Below, one piece after another: positions 43,961-55,398 of a stretch of 64,000 nt of DNA (position 1 is the stretch's first letter; every line of letters begins with the position of its first letter). A model generated the notes under the pieces. The model had not been told where the DNA came from and did no database searches. It saw only the letters and a list, made by a program, of their open reading frames with translations. Position numbers and translations under genes: made by a program. Source of the stretch: Posidonia oceanica (taxonomy: Eukaryota; Streptophyta; Magnoliopsida; Alismatales; Posidoniaceae); contig JAZBRS010000023.1 of NCBI GenBank assembly GCA_037176725.1, forward strand, positions 22,315,001-22,379,000. The letters are read 5' to 3'.

Positions 43961-46879
43961 TCGACAAAGCCATGCAGATGCAAATGCAAAGAGAGGGGAC
44001 AAGAGAAGCGAAAGGAGAAGCAAACAGTGCGTGTGTGAGAAAAGACACTGTTTAAGGGCCACTCAAAGTAGGTGTGAAGACCTACAATGGGGAAGATAAG
44101 CAAGTGGAAGGATCACCTCCATTTTGTAACTGTTTCCCGCTAAACCGTCCCACGATATTTCTCGCACGCTGCCCAAAGCTCGCAGTGCGATCAGATCGTG
44201 AAAAAGGGGGAAAAAAGTTGTAATTAGTGGTGAATCCAGGGGAAACACAACACAAAGCACTTGGGAATATGCGAAAAAGGGGAGCAGAGCTGATAGATAA
44301 GAAGAGGAAGTCCTATTCTACATGTTCGAGGAAACAGAAAGCGAAAACGATGCATGCAATGCAAATGGTGTGCAAATGAATGCTGTGCAGGGGTTCAGGA
44401 GGACTTACCGGGGAAATCTGAAGCCTGATCTGAGATCTGCTTGGTCCATGCTGAAGAGCGCTCCGCCGGGGTCGTCCAGGTAGCTTGGTTGAGAAGATCC
44501 AACGGTCGGATCGGAAGATATCCCAGCTTCGAGGCAGAGGGGCCAGAATAGGGGAGAAGAATGGATCTAGGTGTAAAGGAGGTCCTAGGGGTGTGCAAAA
44601 CAGGTCCTCCTCTGTGAATGGGAGCTAGGAGTGTTTAAGTGTGTGCAAGGAATGCCAAATGCAAGAATGCATGAGTGCAATGCATGCAAAATGCAAGAAA
44701 AGACCTAAGGATGATTTTTCAGAAAATTAGGGACTTAAATGCAATTTTTGAAAGAATGGGGGTCTAAATGCAAAGATTTTGAAAAGTTCGGGGCTTTTTA
44801 TGCAAGGTTTTTGGAAATGAGGGGTCTAAGTGTAATTTTGCAAGATGCAGGGTTCAAAATGCAACCTAATAAGGTAAACATGCATTGGAATAAGCTTTGC
44901 AATCATATGAAGGATCTATATGCAATTTTAAAACATGCAGGGGTTGAAATGCAATTTTGTAAGAAAAATGCAAGCTAAATGCATGCTATGCATGATGCAG
45001 AGGACCTATGTGCAAGATCAGGAAGCAAGAGCTAAGCATGCAATGCAGTAAATGAAGGATGCAAACAGAATGCTTGATAACAGATCAGAGGAGCATGATG
45101 CGAATAATGCAAAGATCAGGACTTAACAGTAACTTAATAAGATAACTACAAGCATTTAGATGGCATTTATCAACTAAAGGACCTAATTGCAAAAATAAAA
45201 ACATGCTGGGGCGAACAGTAAAGCATAGCAAGTTATGTTGAACTAAGAACGGACTGATATGCAAATATAACAACTTACTGGACTAGATCTAAAGAAATAC
45301 AATTAAACCACAACAACAGAGGACCAATATGTAATAACAGAAACATGCAGGGCTTAATTTAAAAGACAACTAAAGAAAATGAGCAGCATGCGGATGACAG
45401 TGCAAATAGGCAAGAATGTAGACTTTAATTGCAATTCAATATGATTTTAAATCAGAATAAAATGATTCATAAACTGATCTGGACCTAGATGCAATATTAG
45501 AAACTTATAATGATAACAATGCAATGTAGGAAAATATGATAAGTTAAAGAAAAAAATAAAAAAACAGTGGCAGATGGTGTGCTTACAGGGGGTTGCCGGA
45601 GCTCGTCGGCGATTTGTCTGGACCGGTGGAGGAGAGGTTGGCGCGGCGCGGGAAGGGTGCAGAGGAGTTCGGCGTGGTGTGGCGGAGGCGGGGGAGGTCC
45701 GGCGAGGCGTCGGTGGTAGCGGAAGCTCGCGGGAGTGCTGCTGCTGTTGGAACGCCGGCGACCGGCGCCGGAGAAGAAGGAGAGTTCGGCGAGCTCGTGC
45801 GGACGGCACAGGCGACGAAACGCCTCGGGGAAAAGCCGAGGAGCAAGAGGAGGAAGAGGAGAATCCGGAGGAGGCTTCTTTCACCTGCTGCGCATGCTGG
45901 AGAGGGCCACCCACCTAGGTGGCTTTCGGCTGGCTGGAGGGAAGTGGGGACGGTGTGGAGCGGCGGCTGCTGCTGCTGGGGTGGTTCGGGGACGTCGCCG
46001 GAGGTCCAAGGAGGATGACGGAGCTTCCAGAAGTGCGTTCCACAGCCCGGAGCAGGATCTGGTTCAGATGGGCTCTTGCTGTGAAGGCCGAGGTGGGTAC
46101 GGCGATGTGCGGCGTTCCAGGCCGAGCCAAGGGCACGGGCGGCTAGGTGGTTGTCTGGGGAGCGTGTGGGAAGAAGCGGAAGTGAATTCCACTGAGCGTG
46201 GAGGGAGTTATGGAGGTTTGAAGTTTTCGGGCAAAAATGGGACCCAAGTGTTTGTAGTGGAATGCGATGGCTGTGGGAGGTCTCGTGGTGAGATGTTGGG
46301 TGGGTTGTGAAGGTGGGAGCTTGGTGAGTACGATGGTGGAGTTTGGGAATTTTTGGATGCCTGTAGTGGAAGTTCTTCAATGGAGTATGTGTGTTGGAAG
46401 CTTTTGGAGAGAAAATAGGTTTAAATGGTCTGTTTTAATCGTGAATTCTTGGGTTGCTTGGCTTCTTTGTTCTGGTGGAATGCACAAGGGAGAGAAGAAG
46501 GTCTGTGGGTGAATTCTGGATCTCTTCTGATGTGTTGCCCCTTGGTTCCACTCCTCTTTTGGGTTATGGCTTGGGTTCGTCCACTTGGGTGCCAAGGAGG
46601 GGTGGTGGCAGGTCTCTGGTGGCACGGCCGCGGCGGGCGGCGCATGCCGGTCTGGACTGGTGCAGGGGCGTGCAGGTGTGAAGGACGGTCAGGTCTGGTG
46701 GTGTGTGCAGTGGGTTGGGAGTAGGGTGGCTGAAAAAAGAGATAGCAGACAGAGAGGAGAAGGAGAAAGGAGTGCTGTAACAGAGGGGGGGAAGGGAAAG
46801 AAATTGAAATAAAAGGGAAGAAGAAGAAATAGGAAAGAAAAAGAAAGAAGAAAAGAAAGAAAGAAAAGATTAAGTTTTT

Positions 46880-47690
46880 GTTTCCCTTTTTTTGGATTTG
46901 TTTCAAAGCATAATGTTTTTTTTTTAATTCTCTTTTTTCTTGATTACTCTTTTGAATTTGTTAATGGTTTCCTTCTTTTAAGTTTTTTTTGTTTGATTGT
47001 TTTAATTGTTTAAACTTCTCTTTTGATTTAAGTTTTTAGGATTTAAGTTTTCTTTAAATTGTTTTTTTGATTTTGTTAGTTAAATTATTTTTAATATTTT
47101 TTAGTTAAGTTTTCCTTGTTAAATTTTTCTTGTTAAGTTGGGATTTTTAATTAGGTTTTTTTAATGGGTTGCTTTTTAATTAGTTAGGAGGAGTTTTAAG
47201 TTTTTTGATTTTAGTTTTTTCTTAAGTCTTTTTTAAATTGCTTTTTGATTTTGTTTGTTAAATTCTTTTAACTTTTTTTAGTTAAGTTTTTCTTGTTAAG
47301 TTTTTAATTAAATGTTTTTAAACTGTTTCAAGTTTTTTGATTGTTTCTTTTAAATTTGTTAAGTGTCTTTTAATTACTTGTCTTAATGTTTTTAATTGTT
47401 TTCTTCTTCTTCTTTTTTTTATGATTTGTTTTTTTTTGATTATTTTTAATGAGGTTTTTACTTTTGGCTTGTTTTGATTATATTTTGGTTTTTTGCTTGA
47501 TTTTATAGCATTTTCCTTTGTTTGTTTTGTATTTTTTAGATTGCATTCTTAGTTTCTCTTTTTAGTTGGGTTTAGTTAGTTTTTTGTTTTTACTTGTTTG
47601 TTTAAGTTTTTAATTATTTATTTTTAGGGTTTTGATTTGTTTCTCTTTTGTTTTAGAGTTTTAAATGTTTTTTAAAGGTTTTTTAGGGGT
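46880..47690. repeat. T/G-rich, C-poor tract in the LTR
   Basis: About 800 bases with few C residues on the plus strand, built of gttaagtttt, tttaattgtttt and ttttgattttg words. The complementary A-rich version is at 56100-56800 in the oppositely oriented LTR. Confidence 0.6.
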
Positions 47691-48544
47691 TTAGTAAGAG
47701 AGGAGAAGAGAAGGGGAAAAGGAAAAAGAAAAGGAAGAAATGGAGGAATAAATAGGAAAGAGAGGAGTTGAAGGAAAGTAATTTTTTGAAAATCAAAGAA
47801 AATAGTAAAAATAAGATAAAAATAAGAATAAGGTTGAGAACAGATAGGAGCACAAGGGGGCCCACAGTCAGACAAAAAAGACAGAGAAAAGGAGGTGAAA
47901 AGAAGGAGGATAATCAGGAGAGAGAGAGGAGAGAGAAAAGAATAATCTAGGAGAGAGAAAAGGATAATTTGGGTAAATGGAGGTCTTAGAGGTTTCAAAA
48001 AGGGGTAAAATTTGGTGGGTGTGTAGTCTAGGGTCTCTAGTGTGCGACCTAGAGTTTTGGTTTGGTTTTGAGAAAGTTTTGGAAGGGTTTTGAGGTGTAG
48101 AAAAAGGGTAGTTTTGCCTAAGTTTCCTAGGGTTTTTGGGGGTGGTTTTGGTTTGAAAGTTTCTAGGATTTTTGGTGGGTTTGTTAAGTCAGGGATGGTG
48201 AGGTTTCCTATGATTTTTGGTTAATTTTCAGGTTCAGGAAAGGGGTGTAATCTTAGGTTGAGTTTAGGCTGATTTTGGAGGGAAAGAGAAAGGGAGAGGT
48301 GTGGATTTGGACCTGCATTTGGATGGTTTTAGGGTAAGGTCTTGGATGGTTTCAGGGTAACGTTTTGAGAGGGTTTTGGGGTGGTTTTCCGGGTTAGAAA
48401 ATGAGTGTAGTTCTAGGCTTGGTTTTGAGGTTTGAGTGGGGTTTTGATTTGAAAGGAAGGGTGAAGGGAAATGTGTAATTTTGGGTTTTTCCTAGCCGCC
48501 AGAGAGACCTGCCAATTCAGCCTTGTCGAAATGGGGTGTCAACA

Positions 48545-49929
48545 CCCTAACACATACTTCGATGCCAGACGTGCCAAAGTTCTTTTATCTGCTGCTGAGG
48601 TGCTGGGTGGAAGGCTGCCGGACTCCAGGAAGGCCTTGATGTCATGATACCACGGCCGTTCTACTGCTGGATCCGCCTCTTCTATACTCATGCAATGTGC
48701 AGGCTGCTCTATGCGGGTAATTGATACATCCATTGTGCTGTCTTCAGGTATACTGAGCCAGGATGCCAGGGTTGCCATTGCATCTGCATATGCGTTCTTT
48801 GCTTTGTTCATGTATGAGAAGCAGATGCTCTCTAATTCTTCTATTAGTTTCAGCAAGTGTTCGTGATATGACATAAGCTTTGGATCCTTTGTTCTCTAGT
48901 CGCCATTCACTTGAGAGATCACTAGCATGGCATCGCTGTGCACATGTAGCTTTTGCGCCTTATGTTCGAGGGCGATTTTCAATCCCAAGATGCATGCTTC
49001 ATATTCTGCTTCATTGTTGGTGCATTTGAAAGTCAACTTCCTCGCAAAGGGAATCATCTGCTCCTGTGGCGTCGTCAGTACTGCGCCTATGCCTCAGCCC
49101 TTCTTGTTGACAGTACCATCAAAGTATAGCCGCCATTGCTCTTGTTCCTTGGGGTCTTTCTCATCAGAGTCCTCCATTGCAAAGAGGATATCCTCATTCA
49201 GGAACTGCGTCTGGAGAGGCTGGTACTCGGGCAGAGGGAAGTCGGCAAGATGGTCCGCCATGGCTTGGCCCTTCATGGATTCTGTGTGACGAAGGTGATG
49301 TCGCACTGAGACAACAACACCTGCTACTTAACACATCTGCCCACCATGGTCGGCTTCTGGAAGAGGAATTTGATGGGGTCATGTCGGCATAAGAGCTGAA
49401 CCGGATATGCCATCATATAGTGCCTTAGCTTTTGTGCGGCCCAGACAAGAGATAAGTAGGTCTTCTTTATTGTGCTATACCTGGCCTCGCATTCATTGAA
49501 CTTCTTGCTCAGGTAATAAATGGCGCGCTCCTTTCTACCCGATTCATCATGTTGGCCCAAGACGGCGCCCATGGAATGCTACGTGGTAGAAAGGTAGAGA
49601 AGCAGAGGCCTCCCTGGCGTGGGAGAAACCAAGACAGGAGGTTTGATCAGAAGCTGCTTGATTTTGTCAAATGCAGCTTGGCACTCCTCGCTCCAGTCGA
49701 TTTGTGCATTCTTCTTCAGGAGCCTGAATATTGGTTCGCAGATGGGCGTAAGCTGGGAAATGAAGCGACTGATATACTGTAAACGCCCTAGCAGGCCTCA
49801 GACCTCCTTTTCAGTCCTAAGGGGTGGCATCTCCATGATGGCTTTTGCCTTGCTCGGGTCCACCTCGATTCCCCTCTGGCTGAAAATGTAGCCCAACACC
49901 AGATGATATCCCTGTGGATGTGGATGTAG
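48545..49929 (-). pseudogene. Tat/Ogre pol: reverse transcriptase end, RNase H and second RNase H
   Basis: Read from 49929: the end of the reverse transcriptase thumb (GYIFSQRGIEVDP, GRLQYISRFISQL, IDWSEECQAAFD) and the first RNase H (GAVLGQHDESGRKERAIYYL). An acidic linker (EDSDEKDPKEQEQW) follows, then a second, archaeal-type RNase H (WRLYFDG, NNEAEYEACILGLK) and an alpha-helical tail. Several stops interrupt it (for example near 49575, 49320, 49095 and 48900). The duplicated RNase H identifies the Tat lineage. The N-terminal side is cut by the LTR beginning at 49930. Confidence 0.85.
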
Positions 49930-51435
49930 TGTGGAATTTGGAGGGTGTTTGAGAAGATGTCGGCGCCTCCACGTATGTCGTCAACTCCGTTGCGATCGCC
50001 ACTCACCTTTGGGTAGACAAGACACCTGGGGGGAGATTATGATGATGTAGGTCCTCGGACCACTAGATCGACGGCAGGATATCGTCTAGCGGCCTCCTCG
50101 TGCTATGTAAACTCCTTCCTTTCCTTCAAAACAAAACAACATAGATCTAAATTTGCTCAAGTGTAGTAGTCAGCAACCGAAGTGAACGAAACGACATGAC
50201 TAAAAGAAAACAAATACTGACCGGGGATTGTTCCCCGCATGCACATGCTATGGGTCCTATGCTAAGGAATGTAAAAATGCAATGAGAAATTAGATTGGAA
50301 GAAGATACTTCCTTTCACCCTTATGCTGTATGCAATGAGGTTGGAAGGAAGCACGGTCGGAGCTCCGGCGTAGTTGAGGATCTCTGGGATCGGAGGTAGA
50401 AGCTCAGGTTGGTAGCCTATTGGGGATAGGAGATAGAGTTTCTGGATTAGAAATCTAGCTCTCTGAAGCTGGCTTACAACTGACAGGGCTCTGCCTCTCT
50501 TAGAAATTCCTCTCTGGGGGGGATTTCTCTCTAAAAAATTCCGACCCTCAAACCACTGGCCTAGGGGGCCTATAGACTCTAGGGGTGTGAGGACGGTTGG
50601 AGTTCAGAAAATTCTAGAAAAAGTGGCAGTTAGGGTTAGTCGCCGCTTGAGCTGGCCACTAAGGCTAGCAATCGCTCAGTCAAAGTGTGGGAAGACTTGG
50701 GAACGAGGCCACGACTGTTAGTCACTGGTTGAGCTGGCGCCTAACGGTCGAGGGGGTAGTGGGAAATAACTGTGGAAAAGCGGTTCAAGAGGAGCCACGA
50801 TTGATAGTCGCTGCATGGAGTGACGCCTAATGGTCAAGGATCGTGGGGAAGACCGAGGCAGTTCCACAACCGCTCAGTTGCCTGATGAGTTGGCGCCTGA
50901 GGGTTGAGGGGATCATGGGAAGCAACCGCTGCCCACGATCGCCCAGTTGCCTCTTAAGATGGCATTTGATTGAGCCGCCTCTCATGTCGGCACCTGAAGC
51001 AGTCGACTGGGCAATGGGCGACGAGCCTAGTCGCCTCTTTAGGAGGCAACTAACTGAGTCGCCTCCCTAGCTGGCAACTAATAAGCTTAGGTCATTTCCA
51101 GCCCTTTTCCAGGGTTTTGGCCAGAGAAAACAAGATAGAAGGCCGGGAAACTACAGATAGTCTATGAAATCAAGGAGGCATCTCTGTTAACTCAAATCTA
51201 CTACGAATCTGAGTAGAAATGAAGGATACCCAGGGTACTCGGACTTGCCACGAGCCTGAGTGAGTTAGCTCTGCCACAGCCGACAACCTGAGTGAAGGTA
51301 GGATCAAGGGATGCTTTAAAGAAGTTAAGGAATATCTGGAAGATGTGTTATCAAAACTTAGGCACGAGATTTGGGGCGCCTCAAGGTTTCTATCCTCAGA
51401 AGAACTCTCAGAAATGTGAAAATAGGATATCTACA
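49930..51435 (-). repeat. 3' LTR of the second Tat family (1.5 kb)
   Basis: Homologous end to end with 20874-22401. On the minus strand it begins TGTAGATATCC at 51435, right after the polypurine tract (51436-51448, complement of gatgcccctcctt). It includes AGTCGCC-type hairpin units at 50640-51080. Confidence 0.75.
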
Positions 51436-54088
51436 GATGCCCCTCCTTGGAGTTGATCTTGGAAAAAGATCGGGTCCAAGGCAAGAACGATGTCCTATTG
51501 AGCATTTCCTGAAAATGGGAGCTCCATCTCAAACAATTTGCCACTGAAGTAACCAAAGGAAAGATAAAAAGAGGGTTTAAATTGCCATCAAATTGGAGAC
51601 TCAGGCATGGAGGGGTCAAGTCGGTTTCGGATATTGTGTCACAGTCGAAGTCAAGACCAGGTCAACCATGTGTGTTCCAACAGGCAAGCACTAAGGAGGA
51701 AATCGCAGGATGTTATTCCAACACGATCAAAAGGAGAGTGTGACATCTTGTTTGAGACCTTACTCAGATTGGAATTGATAAGAGGATAGGTATGAACTGG
51801 GTTGGCTCCAGGAGGATCATATGCCTAAAGGGTTTCTAACACTCTTGAAAAATAATGCTCCGTCCGTGTTCCACTTCCAATGATATGAGAAAATGCATGG
51901 ATGCATGATTCAAACACACGATGATGATGCTAGGTCAACACGCGATGCAATGAATGGTCCATATGCTAGGTTAGGTCGGCGGGGTACGGTTGGTCTCAAA
52001 CCATATGGACATATGCGAAATGAATGAATGCAATTTGTTGTGGTCAAGTGTTTTCCGCCTTTGAGTGTGACCAGCACTCTCTGGAAAGGACCGTCGTCCC
52101 ACTTCTTGATTTGACAAGTAAAGAGGTTCTGTGCAAAAGAGAACCGGGTGAGGGAGTGAACCCTTTATTTACCAATCCGATATGTCGTCAAGTGTTCGCA
52201 GCGGTTGCGGCGGACGGTGCATGACCTCAAGGCAAGAGTTCACTCCTCGGCTTCACAGTAGTAGATAGTCTGTTCTGATGGGTTAGGCGCCGCTTGATTG
52301 GGCGGCTAGGCTAGTCGCCGGTTGTTGGAGCGACGCGCGATCTCCTGACTTATTTAATTCAGAAATCGTTTTAAACCCTGATTCTTTTGATAAGGGGAGA
52401 TAAAAGACGGCCGTCCTTGCTTTTCAGGAAGCATTCTGCACAAGTAAACCCTTTATCTTGACCATGAAGCTTCCTTCCTTCTCTTCTTCGACCTTCCAAG
52501 TGAAGAGGGTGGTTGATATCCCCAACCATTTGATGAAAGCTATCCGGGATGACCAGGTATGTTCTCCTCTTTGTCTTTGCATGCTTTTCTTTGTGGTTTT
52601 GGCTCTGAAGGTTGCTTGTTTAGGCCATAGTGAACCTCACGGGATGCCTGGACTTCCACAATTCTTTCCGGTATACTCTGCCATGGGTGGCTGGCTTGAT
52701 CAATCGAGCAGAGAATAATAGGCATCTCTTCAGGTGTAGTGGTTTCGACAAGCTACTCGATTTGATTCGCACGCCTGTGCCTTAGCCATTGTTGCATGCC
52801 TTGATGGCTTTCTGGAATGGTTCTTCCAACACCTTCAATCTTCCTTGTAGGGAGACGTTGATCACATGTGAGGAGGTGTCCTCTTTGCTTGGGTTGGCGG
52901 TGGAATCTACTGATGTGGCAGATGATCGCTTTGCCATTTCTGTTGAGATAGTGGGCTCCAGGAAGATAGGTGGGTATTTAGCAATGGATCAGGAGGCTAG
53001 CAAGGCTTTGATGCACTCGGGGAGGCTCTTTCTTCGAGGCCTGTGGGGGGTTCTTAGCACTAGGCAACTTGCTGAGGATGAGCTAAGGAAGTGCTTGTTT
53101 GTAGCAATCGGTGGCCTAGCCTTGTTTGCAGATGCAAATTTCACAATGGATCTTCACCATGTGGATCTCCTGATGTTGGCGGCTATTTGTCCAGACTTGT
53201 GTTTGGCTCCTGCTGTGTTGGCTTACACCATGGACGAGCTCACCAATGCTTCTTGTTCAGGGAAATTCTTTGGTTCTCTACTGCTGCTGCATAGGTGGTT
53301 CATGTCCTATTGCTGTTGTGATACAGATTTTGCAGGCCTGAGCTTTCATGATTGTGTTCTTCGCCTTGGACGCTTGTCACTACAGGATTTCGGCTTTGTT
53401 CCGAAGCTGCTTGGAGCTCATAAGGCGCGGGTGATGAGCACAGTTCATAGTGACCTTGAGCTCGTCCTGGTGGGTGCCACATCGTTAGTGCTGTATCCCA
53501 TCCATCGTTGTCCACGTCTTCTGAATCAGGAGCTAGTTGTCCAGGTTGATGCAGTTCTGACCCCTCCGATCTGCGTTCGCAGGGAAGACGGTGACCGAGA
53601 TGAGAGGATGGTCCTGGAGTACATAGCACGTTGGGTTTACATCGGCAGGCGAGTGTCTCTAAGTGCACCTCGGCTTTTTGCAATTGCTCGGGAGTCCCAG
53701 GAGGCGAAGTATGTGAAGTGGTATGCACGGTGCTGCCCCACTCCTCAGAAATATGTTGATGACAGGCGGGAATTCCTGAAGATGCTTGGGCTCAACCGCT
53801 CGAGCATGGCAATGCATGGCTGATTATGTTTTAAATTTTAATTTTAAGTTGAGTTGAATCATGTCTTAGTTTTTTTTAAGTTCAAGCTTGGGTTGAATTA
53901 TGTTTCAGTTCTTGAATTTGAGTTTGGGGTTGAATTACATTTTAGCTTCTAAATTGTGTTTTGTCATTTGTTAATGTATATGCTTGTGTTTTAGAGGAAA
54001 ATTGAAGGAAGAAACCCTCTGCCGTTATTAGCCGCCGCTCAGTGTGTCGTCCTATCTAGTCGCCTCCTTTTAGGGTGTCTAGGGTCGC
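51436..54088 (-). mobile_element. 3' internal region of the second Tat element, with an antisense gene
   Basis: Minus-strand retroelement sequence upstream of the LTR at 51435, recognised by its polypurine tract. No pol is seen before the region is cut at 54089 by another LTR. It contains the plus-strand (antisense) plant-mobile-domain gene at 52464-53823, and agtcgcc-type words near 52310 and 54055. Confidence 0.65.
52464..53823 (+). pseudogene. Plant-mobile-domain (PMD)-like gene, intron-containing, antisense in the retroelement
   Basis: Exon 1 (52464-52556) starts ATG and encodes MKLPSFSSSTFQVKRVVDIP and onward, ending at CAG|gtatgt. A 67-base intron (52557-52623) ends at tgtttag. Exon 2 (52624-53823) continues in phase 0. 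Family segments include FRCSGFDKLLDLI, FNLPCRETLITCEEVSSLLG, CLFVAIGGLALFADANF, APAVLAYTMDEL, SLLLLHRWFMSY and AKYVKWYARC. This pattern (helical blocks with TFxLPxGExTxTxEDVxxLLGL) is that of PMD/aminotransferase-like proteins, which occur both in transposons and in domesticated plant genes such as MAIN. Total length is about 430 codons, with one in-frame TAG at 52783-52785. It runs opposite to the retroelement that carries it, so it could be transcribed from its own promoter. The role is unknown. Confidence 0.65.
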
Positions 54089-55398
54089 TGTAGTAATTCT
54101 GAATTCTGATCATCCATGCACGATGCCAAAGCTCACGTGCATCGATCAAAATAGTCTCACTATATGCGGCAGGATCCGAGGGAAGAAACTCGTCTCGGAA
54201 ACGCTGGCAAAAAGAAGAAAAAGAAAATGGTAAGACAAATCGGAGTCGCCACCAGGTCTATTAAATTGGGAGATAGGGAAAATCGAGGGTAATGCATGAA
54301 AAGACATGCAAAACCAGATGCAAAGAGGGGGGCAAAGGGATGCAATGCGACACAATGCAATGCTATGCTATGACTCGAGCCTAGGATAAAGGAAAGGTCG
54401 ATGCAAGCCAAGAGAAAGGGCAAGGACTCCTGTTACGCACGGAGAAGGTGTTAGGCAACCCGATACGTCCGAGAGTCGGTCTTTCTTAGGCAATCTTGCG
54501 CTCTAATGCAGGGAATTGCTAGCCTAATGCCTAAATGCGATGAATGTGTACTTACCATGCATGGGAAATAAACGTGCTATCTATGTGCTCAGCAACGCTG
54601 CTAGTGTTCCGAACCGGGCGAACCTTGGCTCGTGAGGACTCCTAGGCAGTAAGCATCACAGCCCTAATGCAAATGTAGGCGATAAAACAAAACCACGGGG
54701 AAAACTAGGCAATGCAAGCGACATGCAAGATATAAACCAAAGCAAGCGTGGAAAATGATGCAAGAGCAGGGAGAACGAGGCGAAAGCGCGAAAAACGATG
54801 CAAGGGCGCGGAAAACGATGCAAAGACGCAGAAAACAATGCAAAGGCGAGGAAAACGATGCAGGAGCGGAAAACGATGCAAAAGCATGGTGCGAAAACCA
54901 AAACAAGAGTCAAGTAGCATGCAAGGGGGTTGCAACAGGCATAAGAAGCAATAAAACGCGGAAAACGGCGAACGAGGCAAAATCAGTGTTTTAAAATGGC
55001 TGTCAGCCAACTGTAAGCGTTGGACGCTGGCAACCTAGGTGTCCAACGTTGGACGTTGCCACTGCTGGCGTCCAACACCTGCTGGAGGCAGACACCATGC
55101 AAGTTTTGGAAAAAGATGCATTCTAGTTATATGGATGCAATACAGATGCAGAAATGCAGCTAAATGGGTGCATGACATGCAGGACTAACATGATAGAAGA
55201 ACAGAAGCAGAATCAGAGAAGGGGCCGGCTAAGATGAAGGATCAAAGCCAGCAGGGTGTTGGACGCCCGTGAGCATGGCGTCCAACATTAGACGCTAGAG
55301 GGGCTGCCGTCCAACACAGGGCAGAAGAACGGCAAGCCAAAAAGCATACAAATGACAAATAAAAATGGGAACATGCATTTGGACTACTAGAGACAAGC
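54089..55398 (-). repeat. Partial Tat/Ogre LTR, cut by another LTR
   Basis: Plus-strand start TGTAGTAATTC (the minus-strand LTR end), then catgcacgatgccaaagctc as in the LTR at 32053, and the conserved caaggactcctgttacgcac block at 54420. Further on it has gcaaggg..gaaaacgatg units and gttggacg/cgtccaac pairs (55018-55070, 55257-55318). It stops where a plus-oriented LTR starts at 55399. Confidence 0.65.

Larger units (their letters stand above)
42715..48544 (-). repeat. Solo LTR (5.8 kb) inserted in pol
   Basis: On the minus strand it runs from TGTTGACACCCC (48544) to GGGATTATTACG (42715; the usual terminal CA is CG). The flanks are CCTTA (42710-42714) and CCCTA (48545-48549), a five-base duplication with one mismatch. 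There is no internal region, so it is a solo LTR left by recombination between two LTRs. It carries the conserved gtaacaggagtccttgcc block, the GGCACGCAAAACGGTGCC array, GC-rich leader-like sequence (45590-46350) and a C-poor tract. Long frames inside it are spurious. Confidence 0.82.
36781..49929 (-). mobile_element. Internal region of a Tat/Ogre Ty3/gypsy element
   Basis: Minus-strand order from the right: reverse transcriptase end and RNase H, second RNase H, (solo LTR insertion), integrase, a downstream extra ORF, a hairpin minisatellite, the polypurine tract and the 3' LTR. Two RNase H domains and an extra ORF plus variable repeats between integrase and 3' LTR are features of the Tat lineage. 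The rest of pol, gag and the 5' LTR lie beyond the element inserted at 49930 and are not seen in the window. Confidence 0.8.

Noticed and set aside
43215..44103. Overlapping open frames of 190-280 codons on both strands
   Set aside because: They are translations of the GGCACGCAAAACGGTGCC minisatellite, whose near-multiple-of-three unit lacks stops in several frames. The peptides (FGTVLRA, KRCQKQSG repeats) have no homology that I recognise.
45447..46380. Frames of 114-265 codons in GC-rich sequence
   Set aside because: GC-rich LTR leader sequence read on both strands. The homologous segments at 34600-35400 and 57600-58430 do not preserve the frames.
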